Notes: generated by a model from the sequence alone, not told the origin. Counted from the first letter of the stretch, positions 50,389-59,405 are shown. The stretch: DNA of 64,000 nucleotides from Vulcanimicrobiota bacterium (GCA_017307785.1 JAFKGI010000033.1:30463-94462), one strand, 5' to 3'. Numbers and translations are program-made.

Positions 50389-52278
50389 ATGGAACAAGAC
50401 CTTTATCCCCCGTCAGCCGAAACTCTCGAGAACGCGCGCATCAAGAGTTACGACGAAGTCGCCACCCGCGCCGCCGCCGACCCCGAGGGCTACTGGGAGA
50501 AGGAAGCTCGCGAGCTGGAATGGTTTGAGCCCTGGACCCAGGTGCTCGACTGGCAGGCCCCTTTCGCCAAATGGTTCTTGGGCGCCAAGTGCAACATCGT
50601 GCACAACTGCCTGGACCGCCACCTCAAGACCTGGCGCCGCAACAAGCTGGCCCTGATTTGGGAAAGCGAGACCGGCGAAAGCCGCACCTACAGCTATTTC
50701 GCCTTGCACCGCGAAGTGACGCGCTTCGCCAACGTGCTCAAGAGCCTGGGGGTTCACAAGGGAGACCGCGTCACCATCTACATGCCGCGCATCCCCGAAC
50801 AATTGATGGCCATCCTGGCCTGCGCGCGCATCGGTGCCATTCATAGCGTCATCTTCGGCGGCTTCTCCGTGGACGCGCTGCATGAGCGCATTCAGGACGC
50901 GGAATCCCGCCTGGTGATCACCGCCGACGGCGGCTTCATGAACGAAAAGATCGTGCCTCTCAAGGAGATGGTGGACCAGGCCGTGCGCAAATCGCCCAGC
51001 GTGGAAGCCGTGCTGGTAGTGCGCCGGGTGACTTTGAAAACGCCCGACCACAAGGTTCCCATGGAGCAAGGCCGTGACTTCTGGTATGACGAGCTGGCCG
51101 CGCTGCCGATCGCTTCCCGTCCCTGTCCTTGCGAGCCGATGGACAGCGAAGACCCGCTCTTTATCCTCTACACCTCCGGCACCACCGGTCGCCCCAAGGG
51201 AATTCTCCACGTCCACGGCGGCTATATGGTTGGGGCCTACAGCACCTTTAAGAACGTCTTTGACATTCGCGATGAGGACCGTTACTGGTGCACGGCCGAC
51301 GCCGGTTGGGTCACCGGACACACTTACATCGTCTATGCCCCCTTCCTGACCGGGGCCACTCAGGTGATGTATGAGGGCGCTCCCAGCTTTCCCTATCCCG
51401 ATCGTTGGTGGAGCATCGTGGCCAAACTCGGAGTCAATATCCTCTACAGCACGCCCACGGCCATCCGCGGTCTCATGCGTTACGGCGAGGCCTGGCCGGA
51501 ACGCCACGATCTCTCCAGTCTGCGTCTGCTCGGCAGCGTGGGCGAGCCCATCAATCCGGAAGCCTGGCGCTGGTTCCATCGCGTCATCGGCAAGGAACGC
51601 TGTCCGATCATGGATACCTGGTGGCAGACCGAGACCGGCTCGTTCATGATTTCACCGCTCCCTTGCGTGGCGCTGAAGCCCGGAACGGCCACGCGACCGC
51701 TGCCCGGCATCGATATGGACGTGGTGGACGAACAGGGGCAACCGGTGCCGCAGGGTCAGGACGGCTACCTGGTCGTCAAAAAACCCTGGCCTTCGATGCT
51801 GCGCACCCTCTACAAGAATCCCGACCTCTACAAAGAAGTCTACTGGAGCAAGATCGCCGGCATGTATACGACCGGCGACTCCGCTCGCAAGGACGAAGAC
51901 GGCTACATCTGGATCGTGGGCCGCATGGACGACGTGATCAAGGTGAGCGGCTACCGCCTGGGTACGGCCGAGGTCGAGAGCGCGCTGGTCAGCCATCCTT
52001 CGGTGGCCGAAGCGGCCTGCATCGGCTTGCCCCACGAAGTCAAAGGCAACAGCATCAAAGCCTTTGTCGTTCTGCGCGAGGGCAAAGAAGCCACCCCAGA
52101 ACTGGAAGATGAGCTACGCGACCATGTCGGTGTGCATTTGTCGAAAATCGCCCGGCCAGACGCCATCGAGGTGGTCGACAAACTACCCAAGACCCGCAGC
52201 GGCAAAATCATGCGCCGCCTGCTCAAAGCCAAGGAACTGGGTCAACCAATCGGTGACACCTCGACGCTGGAAGAGTAA
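50389..52278 (+). CDS. acsA: Acetyl-CoA synthetase
   Basis: 629 residues, ATG start. Acetyl-CoA synthetase blocks: YWEKEARELEWFEPW, GAKCNIVHNCLDRHL, YTSGTTGRPKGILHVHGGYMVG, WCTADAGWVTGHTYIVYAPF, DTWWQTETGSFMI (with the Trp that restricts the acyl pocket) and VSGYRLGTAEVESALVSHP. PKTRSGKIMRRLLK holds the acetylatable catalytic Lys. It activates acetate with ATP and CoA. Confidence 0.95.
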   Translation: MEQDLYPPSAETLENARIKSYDEVATRAAADPEGYWEKEARELEWFEPWTQVLDWQAPFAKWFLGAKCNIVHNCLDRHLKTWRRNKLALIWESETGESRTYSYFALHREVTRFANVLKSLGVHKGDRVTIYMPRIPEQLMAILACARIGAIHSVIFGGFSVDALHERIQDAESRLVITADGGFMNEKIVPLKEMVDQAVRKSPSVEAVLVVRRVTLKTPDHKVPMEQGRDFWYDELAALPIASRPCPCEPMDSEDPLFILYTSGTTGRPKGILHVHGGYMVGAYSTFKNVFDIRDEDRYWCTADAGWVTGHTYIVYAPFLTGATQVMYEGAPSFPYPDRWWSIVAKLGVNILYSTPTAIRGLMRYGEAWPERHDLSSLRLLGSVGEPINPEAWRWFHRVIGKERCPIMDTWWQTETGSFMISPLPCVALKPGTATRPLPGIDMDVVDEQGQPVPQGQDGYLVVKKPWPSMLRTLYKNPDLYKEVYWSKIAGMYTTGDSARKDEDGYIWIVGRMDDVIKVSGYRLGTAEVESALVSHPSVAEAACIGLPHEVKGNSIKAFVVLREGKEATPELEDELRDHVGVHLSKIARPDAIEVVDKLPKTRSGKIMRRLLKAKELGQPIGDTSTLEE

Positions 52279-52325
52279 AGAATAAGAGAGGCCTCACTCT
52301 CCTGGCGTCGAAAAAAATCGAACGC

Positions 52326-53795
52326 ATGCCATCCGCGCCTGAAATGATAGGCGGCTACAAAGTCGTTCGGGAGTTAGGCCGTGGAGCCATGGGCACGGTC
52401 TATTTAGCCTACCAGGACAACCTGGGACGCGAACTGGCCATCAAGCTCATGGCTCCTGAATTTGTACGCGATGAGGAATTCGTCGAGCGCTTCCGACGCG
52501 AAGGCCGCATCGCCGCCAAGCTCCGTCATCCTAATATCGTTCAGGTCTACGATTTTTGCGACCGCGAGGGCCTCTACTTCATCGCCATGGAGTATCTGGG
52601 TTCGCGCACGCTCAAAAATTACGTCCAGGACCACGGCCGAGTGCCGGTGGACGACGCGGTCCGTCTCTGCGACCAATTGCTGGCCGCGCTCGACCACGCC
52701 CATCGCCAGGGAGTGGTCCACCGCGACATCAAGCCGGCCAACGTGATGGTCACTGACGGCAACGACGCCGCCCTGACCGACTTTTCCATTGCGCTGATGA
52801 AGTCGGCCAGCAAATTGACCCAGACCGGCTCCGTGCTGGGCACTCCTGAATACATGGCACCCGAGCAGTTCGAGGGCAAAACCGATGCACGCTCGGACCT
52901 TTACGCCACCGGCGTCATCCTCTACGAAATGCTCACCGGCTTCAGTCCTTTCCACGCCGACACGATCGCCGAGATCATGAAAAAGCAGCTTTTCACCGCC
53001 CCGGACCCCCCTTCGGCCGTGGACTTCACCATTCCCGAACCCGTTTCGCAAGTGGTCGTCAAAAGCTTGGCCAAAAACCCCGAAGAACGTTACCAGACAG
53101 CTTCCGACATGCGCGCCGCCATGCGCCAGGCCTTGAGCTCGACGGGCTCCAACGCCTCGGTGGCGGCTCCCATCCCGGCAGAACTTCGAGCCCTGCGCAT
53201 GAAAGAGGCGGCGCTGGACCCGGCACCCAAGCCCGTGGCGGAAGCCCGTCGGGCCAGCGACGCTCCGGCGTCCCGGCCGTCCGCGGAACCGGTCAAGCCT
53301 GCGCCGCGCAAGCTCGACCTGCGGGCCAACGGCGACCCTCCGAGCATCGTCATCAAACCCAGCCCCCCTCCGCCTCTAGAAACCTCTGCCGATAAGAAGA
53401 AGCCGGCCCCGGTAGCGATCACGCCGCCGCCGGAACCCAAAAAAGTGGTCGTGCCCGAACCGGTCCCCATCTTGCCGGTAGAAGATGCGCTGCCGCGACA
53501 CAGCGGCGGACTGTTTGGCTTTGTGGAAGACGAAGGCACCACCATTGTAGCCCTGGCCGGCATTGCCAGCCTGGCCTTGATGCTGCCGGCTTCCCACTGG
53601 AACACGGAACTGGTGCGCACCCTGGCCACCGGGGGATTTCTGGGAATCGTTTTCCTTTTGCCGGCCAGTTTTATCCTGTCTATCTTCCTGTTCTTCCGGC
53701 GAGCCACGCTGATGCGCGTACTGGCTCCTTTCGGCGTGGCCATGGGACTGCTGATCGGATTTTTCGTGACCTCGAACAGCTTCTGGATGAAATAA
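52326..53795 (+). CDS. Membrane-anchored Ser/Thr protein kinase (Hanks type) with DFS instead of DFG
   Basis: 489 residues, ATG start. GRGAMGTVYLA glycine loop, AIK (Lys40), Glu59 in the C-helix, HRDIKPAN (132-139), GTPEYMAPEQ activation segment end. The Mg-binding DFG is TDFSIA (152-154), Gly to Ser, while Asp is retained. A Pro/Lys-rich linker (270-390) leads to about three C-terminal membrane segments (TTIVALAGIASLALMLPAS and on). Likely an active PknB-like kinase at the membrane; a PP2C phosphatase gene is at 61632. Confidence 0.88.
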   Translation: MPSAPEMIGGYKVVRELGRGAMGTVYLAYQDNLGRELAIKLMAPEFVRDEEFVERFRREGRIAAKLRHPNIVQVYDFCDREGLYFIAMEYLGSRTLKNYVQDHGRVPVDDAVRLCDQLLAALDHAHRQGVVHRDIKPANVMVTDGNDAALTDFSIALMKSASKLTQTGSVLGTPEYMAPEQFEGKTDARSDLYATGVILYEMLTGFSPFHADTIAEIMKKQLFTAPDPPSAVDFTIPEPVSQVVVKSLAKNPEERYQTASDMRAAMRQALSSTGSNASVAAPIPAELRALRMKEAALDPAPKPVAEARRASDAPASRPSAEPVKPAPRKLDLRANGDPPSIVIKPSPPPPLETSADKKKPAPVAITPPPEPKKVVVPEPVPILPVEDALPRHSGGLFGFVEDEGTTIVALAGIASLALMLPASHWNTELVRTLATGGFLGIVFLLPASFILSIFLFFRRATLMRVLAPFGVAMGLLIGFFVTSNSFWMK

Positions 53796-53865
53796 CTCCG
53801 CGCACCGCGGTCGTGTCGGTACAAAGTCCCAAGGGAATGGCATCTTCCATGTCCAAGCCTGGGGG

Positions 53866-54363
53866 ATGCGGCGACGCTCCTTTCGGAAACCCATCACCAA
53901 GACCAAAACTCCCAGAGTTCGTGTAGCGGTGGCATTGGTAAGTCCTGAAGGTCTGCTCCTGGTTCGTCACCAGAAGAGGGACCGCAGCTACTGGCTGCTG
54001 CCCGGCGGCGGTCTGGAGTTCGGCGAATCCATGCGGGAAGCCGCGCAGCGCGAGTTGCGCGAAGAAACGGGGCTGGATGTCGAGGTCGAGGCCTTCTTGA
54101 TGGCAGCCGAGAGCCTCGCTCCCGATCGCACTCGCCACGTGGTTCATGTCGTTTTTCGGGGTAGTGTTCGGGGGGGCACGCTGCAGCTCGGCGACGAACA
54201 TATGGAACCCCACGAACGGCGAATTGTTGAGGTTCGTTGGGTCCCTCTCGAAGAGGTGCGAGGAATTCTGATGCACCCACCCTTCGGGGAACAATTGTTA
54301 CAGGTCCTTGCGAGCGAACCATCGGAAGGCCCAGTGTATCTAGATAATCTGTGGGTCGACTGA
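53866..54363 (+). CDS. Nudix hydrolase
   Basis: 165 residues. GGGLEFGESMREAAQRELREETGLD is the full Nudix box. It probably hydrolyses a nucleoside diphosphate-linked substrate. The ATG at 53866 follows a G-rich run with little spacing, and the preceding basic residues (MRRRSFRKPITKTK) may be extra. Substrate unknown. Confidence 0.85.
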   Translation: MRRRSFRKPITKTKTPRVRVAVALVSPEGLLLVRHQKRDRSYWLLPGGGLEFGESMREAAQRELREETGLDVEVEAFLMAAESLAPDRTRHVVHVVFRGSVRGGTLQLGDEHMEPHERRIVEVRWVPLEEVRGILMHPPFGEQLLQVLASEPSEGPVYLDNLWVD

Positions 54364-54397
54364 ACGACCCGACGCGTTGACTGTTATTGGAGGCGGA

Positions 54398-54715
54398 ATG
54401 CAAAGAGTAGATGTAGCCAGTTTCGAGCAAGAAGTGCTCAAGTCCGATTTGCCGGTGGTGGTAGATTTTTACGCAGATTGGTGCGGTCCGTGCAAACGGA
54501 TGGAGCCCGTCCTGGAAAAAGTTTCTCAAGCCTATGGCGGCAAAGTGAAAGTCGTGAAGCTCAATTCCGACGAGAATCAAGATCTGTCGCTGAAGTATCA
54601 GGTGCGCGGCCTGCCCACCCTGATTCTGTTCCGCGCCGGCGAGGAAGTCGATCGCAAGCTGGGTTTCCAAAATGAGCAAGATCTCAACAAGCTGATGACC
54701 ACAGCCTCCGCCTAA
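54398..54715 (+). CDS. trxA: Thioredoxin
   Basis: 105 residues from the ATG at 54398 with GGAGG just upstream. VVDFYADWCGPCKRMEPVLEKVS has the CGPC redox centre at 29-32, and VRGLPTLILFRAGEEV the cis-Pro loop. Full-length, cytoplasmic (no signal). It reduces protein disulfides. Followed after 10 bp by a DUF3592-like membrane protein. Confidence 0.93.
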   Translation: MQRVDVASFEQEVLKSDLPVVVDFYADWCGPCKRMEPVLEKVSQAYGGKVKVVKLNSDENQDLSLKYQVRGLPTLILFRAGEEVDRKLGFQNEQDLNKLMTTASA

Positions 54716-54725
54716 GGAAATCACG

Positions 54726-55166
54726 ATGTCCAAGCCCCTTCTCACCTTGCTCTGCGTGGTTGTCGCCGTGCTTCAGGTCGCGATCTTTAACGCCGCTCAG
54801 GTGCGCAGCAATATGGCCCAGCACATGCAAGAAGTCGCCCAGTCTTGTCAGGGCAAGGTGGTGAAGGGGGAAGGCGAGATCATCGAAGGCAAGTCTCGCT
54901 ACGTGGTAGGCTACGAATTCAGCCTGTCCGGCAAGAGCTTCACCGGCGAAGAGTATTTCTCGATGCGCCAGGAAGAAGTACCGCAGAAAGGTCAGGAGAT
55001 CAAGGTCTTCTACGACCCGGCGGACCCCGCCCAGAGCACCCTCACGGATCCAAGAGTGGTGGTCAACCGCATTGCCACCCTCAAGTTGCTAACCCTGGGC
55101 TTTGGCGCCTTCACCTACTCTTTTATCTACGTGATCTGGCGCAACTCTTCGGGCAACAAGCCGTAG
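54726..55166 (+). CDS. DUF3592-like membrane protein
   Basis: 146 residues. An N-terminal membrane segment (LLTLLCVVVAVLQVAIFNAAQ), a soluble beta domain with YVVGYEFSLSGKSFTGEEYF and GQEIKVFYDPADPAQSTL (typical of DUF3592), and a C-terminal membrane segment. Role unknown. It sits just after thioredoxin. The last 40 bp overlap the convergent acetyltransferase gene. Confidence 0.65.
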   Translation: MSKPLLTLLCVVVAVLQVAIFNAAQVRSNMAQHMQEVAQSCQGKVVKGEGEIIEGKSRYVVGYEFSLSGKSFTGEEYFSMRQEEVPQKGQEIKVFYDPADPAQSTLTDPRVVVNRIATLKLLTLGFGAFTYSFIYVIWRNSSGNKP

Positions 55167-55669
55167 TTCAACAGGTCACATTGGTAACCCAGGCGCACGA
55201 TCGCCTGGCGCCGGCACCCTTCATACTGGAAGCCGTTCTTTTCCAACACTTTCATGGAGGCGGGATTCCAGGAGAAAACGCTGGCACTGACGCGGCGAGC
55301 CCCCACTTCTTCGAAGGCCCAGCGACAGGCGACCGCCACCGCCTGGGTGGCCAGACCGCGGCCCCAATAGTCCCTGCCCAGCCAATAACCCAGATGGAAG
55401 TCGCCTTTCTCGGCCCCCTCCCCAGGCGTCAGCCCGAGAGTGCCGATCAACACGCCCTCCGAATGGATGGCCCAAACCGACTTCCCCCCCACTCGCAATC
55501 CGGCCATCGGGGGCAGATCCAGCTTTTGCTCACCCGACATGCGCACGAATTCCGCCGCCGCTTCGTGACTGTAGGGGAAGGGAACGCGCTTGAGATTGCG
55601 GACCAACTCTTCGTCATCCAGCAACTTGTAGAGACGCTCGATGTCGGTCCAGGCCAGGAGTCGAAACAT
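55127..55669 (-). CDS. GNAT acetyltransferase (RimJ/RimL-like)
   Basis: 180 residues from the ATG at 55669. HLGYWLGRDYWGRGLATQAVAVACRWAFEEVGARRVSASVFSWNPASMKVLEKNGFQYEG is the acetyl-CoA-binding core of the RimJ/RimL-like GNAT group. It may acetylate a protein N-terminus or a small amine. Position just after the rplL terminator is probably incidental. Confidence 0.85.
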   Translation of the reverse strand: MFRLLAWTDIERLYKLLDDEELVRNLKRVPFPYSHEAAAEFVRMSGEQKLDLPPMAGLRVGGKSVWAIHSEGVLIGTLGLTPGEGAEKGDFHLGYWLGRDYWGRGLATQAVAVACRWAFEEVGARRVSASVFSWNPASMKVLEKNGFQYEGCRRQAIVRLGYQCDLLNYGLLPEELRQIT

Positions 55670-55713
55670 AGAAAGCGACTTTCGGATGTCGACAGGCGGA
55701 ACCCTCGAAACAA

Positions 55714-55750
55714 ACAAAAAACGGCCCCACCGTTGCCGGTAGAGCCGTTT
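55714..55750 (-). terminator. Rho-independent terminator of rplJ-rplL
   Basis: A 12-bp stem with a 4-base loop (arms 55721-55732 and 55737-55748, some G-T wobbles) followed on the minus strand by a T run (A at 55716-55721). It begins about 20 bp after the rplL stop. Confidence 0.85.
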
Positions 55751-55771
55751 TGTCTCTGGCGAGCGCGGGAG

Positions 55772-56158
55772 TTACTTGAGGGTAACGGTTGCGCCCTGCT
55801 CTTCGAGCTCTTTCTTGATCTTGTCGGCTTCGTCTTTGGTAACGTTCTCCTTGACGGCAGCCGGTGCACCTTCGACCAGGTCCTTGGCTTCTTTCAAGCC
55901 GAGGTTGGTGACAGCGCGAACGACCTTGATGACCTGAATCTTGTTGGCGCCGGCATTGGTCAGCTCCACGGTGAATTCGGTCTTCTCTTCGACGGGGGCA
56001 GCAGCGCCACCACCACCAGCCGGAGCGGCGGCAACAGCCACAGGGGCGGCAGCCGAAACGCCGAGCTTCTCTTCGAGAGCCTTGACGATGTCAGCGGCTT
56101 CGAGAAGGGTCAGGTTGCAGATCGCGTCGATCAGTGCATCTTTTTCGAGTTTAGCCAT
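55772..56158 (-). CDS. rplL: 50S ribosomal protein L7/L12
   Basis: 128 residues, ATG with AGGAG upstream. N-terminal dimerisation helices with DALIDAICNLTLLEAADIVKALEEKLGV, an Ala/Gly-rich hinge, and the factor-binding domain KTEFTVELTNAGANKIQVIKVVRAVTNLGLKEAKDLVEGAP. It recruits translation factors. Its 3' neighbour is not rpoB, unlike the common arrangement. Confidence 0.97.
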   Translation of the reverse strand: MAKLEKDALIDAICNLTLLEAADIVKALEEKLGVSAAAPVAVAAAPAGGGGAAAPVEEKTEFTVELTNAGANKIQVIKVVRAVTNLGLKEAKDLVEGAPAAVKENVTKDEADKIKKELEEQGATVTLK

Positions 56159-56219
56159 GATGTTCTCCTACAATTTTCTCACTGCCTGAGGCAGCTAGTT
56201 TGGATTGCCTTGGGCCCGA

Positions 56220-56840
56220 TTACTCGGCGGCGGGAGCCGGTTCGGAAGCAGCGGGTTCCGAGGCAGGAGCCGCAGCGGCGCCACCCTCTTCTTCTTGCTT
56301 CTTGCGCCAGGCGTCGATTACGGTGGCCATCTGACGGCCGTTGGCGTTCATCACGCCCAAGATGTGGCGGTGCGGAGCCAGCATGAGACCCAGCAGCTGC
56401 TGCAAAACCTGTTCCTTCGGGGGAAGGTCAGCGATTGCTTTCAGCTGTTCCGGCTTCAGCAGCACGCCGTCGAGCACAGCGGCTTTGACGGCGGGAAGCG
56501 AAGTGGCTTTGTTCTCAGTCGCAAAGTCCAGCACGGCTTTGGCGATCCCGGCGGGATCGTCATAGCCAAACGCGATTGCGGTAGGGCCTTCAAGAAAGGG
56601 GTCGAGACCTTCGACGCCCAGCTCTTTGGCTACCTTGGAGGTCAAGGTGTTCTTGACCACCCGGTACTCACCGTTCTGCTTGCGCAGCCTGCCGCGCAGG
56701 TCCGTGACTTGCTTCACGGTCAAACCGTTAGCGGGGCCACGATAGTCGGTGAGGATCGCGATGCTGGAACGCTCCAAACAGGAACGCAGGGTGTCCAAGG
56801 ACTCGCCCTTGCGCTTCATCGCCTGTTCGTGAGTCAGCAT
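56220..56840 (-). CDS. rplJ: 50S ribosomal protein L10
   Basis: 206 residues from the ATG at 56840, preceded by GAGGAG. ILTDYRGPANGLTVKQVTDLRGRLR and YRVVKNTLTSKVAKELG are L10 signatures; an Ala/Pro/Glu-rich C-terminal tail (EEEGGAAAAPASEP) extends the protein by about 25 residues beyond many homologues. L10 anchors L7/L12 dimers and autoregulates via its mRNA leader, which is visible upstream. Confidence 0.96.
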   Translation of the reverse strand: MLTHEQAMKRKGESLDTLRSCLERSSIAILTDYRGPANGLTVKQVTDLRGRLRKQNGEYRVVKNTLTSKVAKELGVEGLDPFLEGPTAIAFGYDDPAGIAKAVLDFATENKATSLPAVKAAVLDGVLLKPEQLKAIADLPPKEQVLQQLLGLMLAPHRHILGVMNANGRQMATVIDAWRKKQEEEGGAAAAPASEPAASEPAPAAE

Positions 56841-56893
56841 AGTTCGTATCTCCTCTAAGTGGGCCGTGGGCAGCAAAAAGAACGAGGAGAAAG

Positions 56894-56910
56894 GGAGATC
56901 GCAGATCTCC
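56894..56910 (-). terminator. Attenuator hairpin in the L10 leader
   Basis: GGAGATC-TGC-GATCTCC on the minus strand, followed by a pyrimidine-rich tract, about 55 bp before rplJ. This is the place and shape of the intrinsic terminator used in L10 leader regulation. Confidence 0.6.
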
Positions 56911-56996
56911 ATTCATCATCGCCTCGGCAGGTCCGCACTTGCGCGCGTATTTAAGCTTAAGCTCCTGCTGTCTACGGCATGGTCCTTTCGGACCGC
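56911..56996 (-). ncRNA. L10 leader (r-protein autoregulatory element)
   Basis: The transcript from the promoter at 57003-57031 contains a stem with GGTCC-GAAA-GGACC, then CCGTAGACAGCAGG and further on CCTGCCGAGG, the conserved paired segments of L10 leaders that form a kink-turn bound by the L10-L12 complex. It is followed by the attenuator hairpin. Confidence 0.75.
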
Positions 56997-57002
56997 TTGG
57001 GG

Positions 57003-57031
57003 ATTATAGGGAGGTACACCGGCGCTGTCAA
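57003..57031 (-). promoter_or_regulatory. Consensus sigma-70-type promoter of rplJ-rplL
   Basis: TTGACA at 57026-57031 and TATAAT at 57003-57008 on the minus strand with a 17-bp spacer, a perfect consensus. It overlaps the upstream region of the divergent fmdB-like gene. Confidence 0.88.
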
Positions 57032-57071
57032 TAGGTTTGCCTTGTTCGATAGCGGGGCAATTAGGTGCATC

Positions 57072-57404
57072 ATGCCCATTTATGTCTACAAATGCACCCA
57101 GTGCAACGAATACTGCGAAGCGCTGCAAAAGGTCAGCGACGAACCCCTGAAGACCTGCCCGCACTGTCAGGCAGAAGCCCTGATCAAAGTGATCGCCCCC
57201 GTAGGCGTCATCTTCAAGGGCACGGGTTTCCACAAAAACGACTACAGCGGCAAATCGAGTTCCTCGAGCAAGAGCAGCTCCGATAGCAGTAAACCCGCTG
57301 AATCGAGCACACCCAGCGAAAGCAAACCGGCTGAATCCAAACCCTCCGGAGATTCCGGCGGCGGCGGCTCGACCGGTGGCGGCGGTTCGGACAAGGTGGC
57401 CTGA
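57072..57404 (+). CDS. FmdB-family zinc ribbon protein
   Basis: 110 residues from the ATG at 57072. MPIYVYKCTQCNEYCEALQ and LKTCPHCQAEAL give two CxxC pairs, and GVIFKGTGFHKNDY is the family FKGxGFyxxDY block. A long Ser/Pro/Gly-rich tail follows (SSSSSKSSSDSSKPAESS). FmdB proteins are putative regulatory or nucleic-acid-binding zinc proteins of unsettled role. The stop overlaps the next start. Confidence 0.88.
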   Translation: MPIYVYKCTQCNEYCEALQKVSDEPLKTCPHCQAEALIKVIAPVGVIFKGTGFHKNDYSGKSSSSSKSSSDSSKPAESSTPSESKPAESKPSGDSGGGGSTGGGGSDKVA

Positions 57405-58441
57405 TGAAAAAGCTGCAGCCCGTTTTCGAACTGGTCAACACCATTTTACTCCAGCAGCTCCAGGTGGGGCTCTCCTCGGCGGGCGATCAGGCGATCGGGG
57501 TCAAGACCTCGATCGACCAGATCCTGCTGAAGACGGAAGCTGCTGAGGGTTTAAGCCTGGAGCAAATCCAGGTTACGTTGGAAAAACTGCAGCTCCCCCA
57601 CCCCGCCGACCTCAATCTCTACGCCACCATCGTACTGGAGAACGTAGACTTGAACATCGCGCCCGCCTTCTGGGCACGGGCAGCCAAACTGGCGAAGAAC
57701 CCCATCGTCGGCAAGCTCGGAGTCTTGCTCGACCGCGTCGAGGTGCGCAACTTGCGCGTCGAAGTCAAGTTGACTCCGGCCAAAGTCGCCGACGTGGTGG
57801 TGACCATGGAAAGTTGCCGCATCAAGCTGGTCGGCCAGTTGATGCAGGAGACCACCACGCTGAAGCTCGAGGTCTTCAACTTCGACCTGCGCCAGAAAGA
57901 TAAGAAAAAAGCTCTGGGAGAGGCCACCATCCGCCTTCAGGACGTGCGCATCCGGGTGCTGGAAATGATGATGAATCGCGTCATCGACGTGGTCCGCGAC
58001 AAAATCCCCTCCAAAGTGAACGGGATCGATATCGCCTTGATCGACAGCACTATGCGACTCGACCTCAAGCTGAAACTGGGACCCCTGCCCATGCAGGTAC
58101 CGGTGGAGGTACAGCTTTCGACCCGAGACAATCAGTTCGGCATCTACATCGTAAAGATTTTCCTGGGAATGGCCCGCCCCATCATCCTCAAGGCCATTCA
58201 GACCTTTGCCGCGGGACGCCGCGAGATCTCCGCTTCCGGGGACAACATCTGGATCAACCCCTGGGGCAAGATCCCGATCAAGCCGGAGCTGAATGTAGAG
58301 CGCTTCGCAATCGAGAGCGGAGCGCTGCTGATCCAGTTCGGGACGCTGCCTGAGGCTCAGGTCAAAGCACTGCCGGCACCGGTGGAAGCGATCGAACCAG
58401 ACGAGCCCACCGAGGAAGAAATGGCCGAACTAGCGGGCTAA
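57404..58441 (+). CDS. Hypothetical protein with LmeA/DUF2993-like features
   Basis: 345 residues, ATG overlapping the previous stop. Amphipathic beta-rich sequence with repeated pattern (ADLNLYATIVLENVDLNIAP; VNGIDIALIDSTMRLDLKLKLGPLPMQVPVEVQLSTRDNQ) and a hydrophobic helix (IYIVKIFLGMARPIILKAI), reminiscent of lipid-binding TULIP/DUF2993 proteins. No clear signal peptide. It ends in an acidic tail. Family assignment is weak. Confidence 0.55.
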   Translation: MKKLQPVFELVNTILLQQLQVGLSSAGDQAIGVKTSIDQILLKTEAAEGLSLEQIQVTLEKLQLPHPADLNLYATIVLENVDLNIAPAFWARAAKLAKNPIVGKLGVLLDRVEVRNLRVEVKLTPAKVADVVVTMESCRIKLVGQLMQETTTLKLEVFNFDLRQKDKKKALGEATIRLQDVRIRVLEMMMNRVIDVVRDKIPSKVNGIDIALIDSTMRLDLKLKLGPLPMQVPVEVQLSTRDNQFGIYIVKIFLGMARPIILKAIQTFAAGRREISASGDNIWINPWGKIPIKPELNVERFAIESGALLIQFGTLPEAQVKALPAPVEAIEPDEPTEEEMAELAG

Positions 58442-59404
58442 CAACTGGTCGGCTTCCGCGTAGCGACCTAACTCGGTGAGAACCCGGGCCTTCATTTCCA
58501 GAAGCCCGGGTTCATCGTTTTTCAGGGCCAAAGCCTGGTCGATCTGCTGCACGGCCCGCTCCAGGAAGCCGCGATCTTCCAGCACGCTGGCGAAGACAAC
58601 CATGGGCTCGACGCTCTTAGGCTCACGCTGACTCCAGGCTTTGACCTCCTGCCCTAGCGTTCGCAACTGCTCTTCCTCTTCGGGACTGGTCTGATACACC
58701 CAGGTATAGAGTAGCGGAGTCGGCTCATCCGCTTCGGTAATGACCAGACCCATGGTCTTGAGGTCCTCCTTCGGCCAACCCACTTCCCACTGCCATCGAG
58801 AACCCACGCGCTGACCGGGAACGACAGGAGACCAGAGATAGACGTCTTTATCCGGCAAAAGACAAACCGGCTTACCGTCGACCACCTCCGGCAACTTGTA
58901 GACCGGGGTAAATCGGAAAGTCAGGGAAGGCGGGCTGCCGGTGCCGGCCGGTCGAGAAATCATCAGCCCCTGACCCTCACGCACCTCGACCCGGTCAATG
59001 CTGGTGCTGTTGAGAACGGTGCGTCCCACCTCGAGGCTGCGAGTGGTCATGCCGCCGATGGTGCGGTGATTCTCGCCATTCAGGCTCAACTTTTGCTGAT
59101 TGGAATCGATCACGCGCAGAGTCGCTCCATCCCGTACCTGCACGCCCTGGTCGCTCAACTGGAGACGGCCCTGCCCACTGACGGCCACCCGCTCCCCTTT
59201 ATTCAAGACCAGCAGAGTGACCGAGGAGCCGCCCGGCAAGTCCAGCACGCTGCTGTCATCCAGCAGTTGCCCGGTCACGACGGGCTTCTGATAGGCCGAG
59301 ACCTTGCCCTGAACCGCCAGAACCATTGCTCGACGGGCCGTTTCAGCCCCCGATATACCGGCCATCGTCAAGAATACAGCGATACCGACCAGACTTTTCC
59401 GCAT
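58430..59404 (-). CDS. Exported FecR-like protein with C-terminal TPR-like helices
   Basis: 324 residues, ATG start. N-terminal signal peptide (KSLVGIAVFLTMAGISGAETA), a FecR-like domain (VLDLPGGSSVTLLVLNKGERVAVSGQGRLQL), a central beta domain, and a helical C-terminus with repeat-like LEDRGFLERAVQQIDQALALKNDEPGLLEMKARVLTELGRYAEADQLL. Probably periplasmic or surface-located. It follows the CHASE2 cyclase gene by one base, a pairing of sensor and exported partner seen in many bacteria. Confidence 0.78.
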   Translation of the reverse strand: MRKSLVGIAVFLTMAGISGAETARRAMVLAVQGKVSAYQKPVVTGQLLDDSSVLDLPGGSSVTLLVLNKGERVAVSGQGRLQLSDQGVQVRDGATLRVIDSNQQKLSLNGENHRTIGGMTTRSLEVGRTVLNSTSIDRVEVREGQGLMISRPAGTGSPPSLTFRFTPVYKLPEVVDGKPVCLLPDKDVYLWSPVVPGQRVGSRWQWEVGWPKEDLKTMGLVITEADEPTPLLYTWVYQTSPEEEEQLRTLGQEVKAWSQREPKSVEPMVVFASVLEDRGFLERAVQQIDQALALKNDEPGLLEMKARVLTELGRYAEADQLLAR

Positions 59405-59405
59405 G

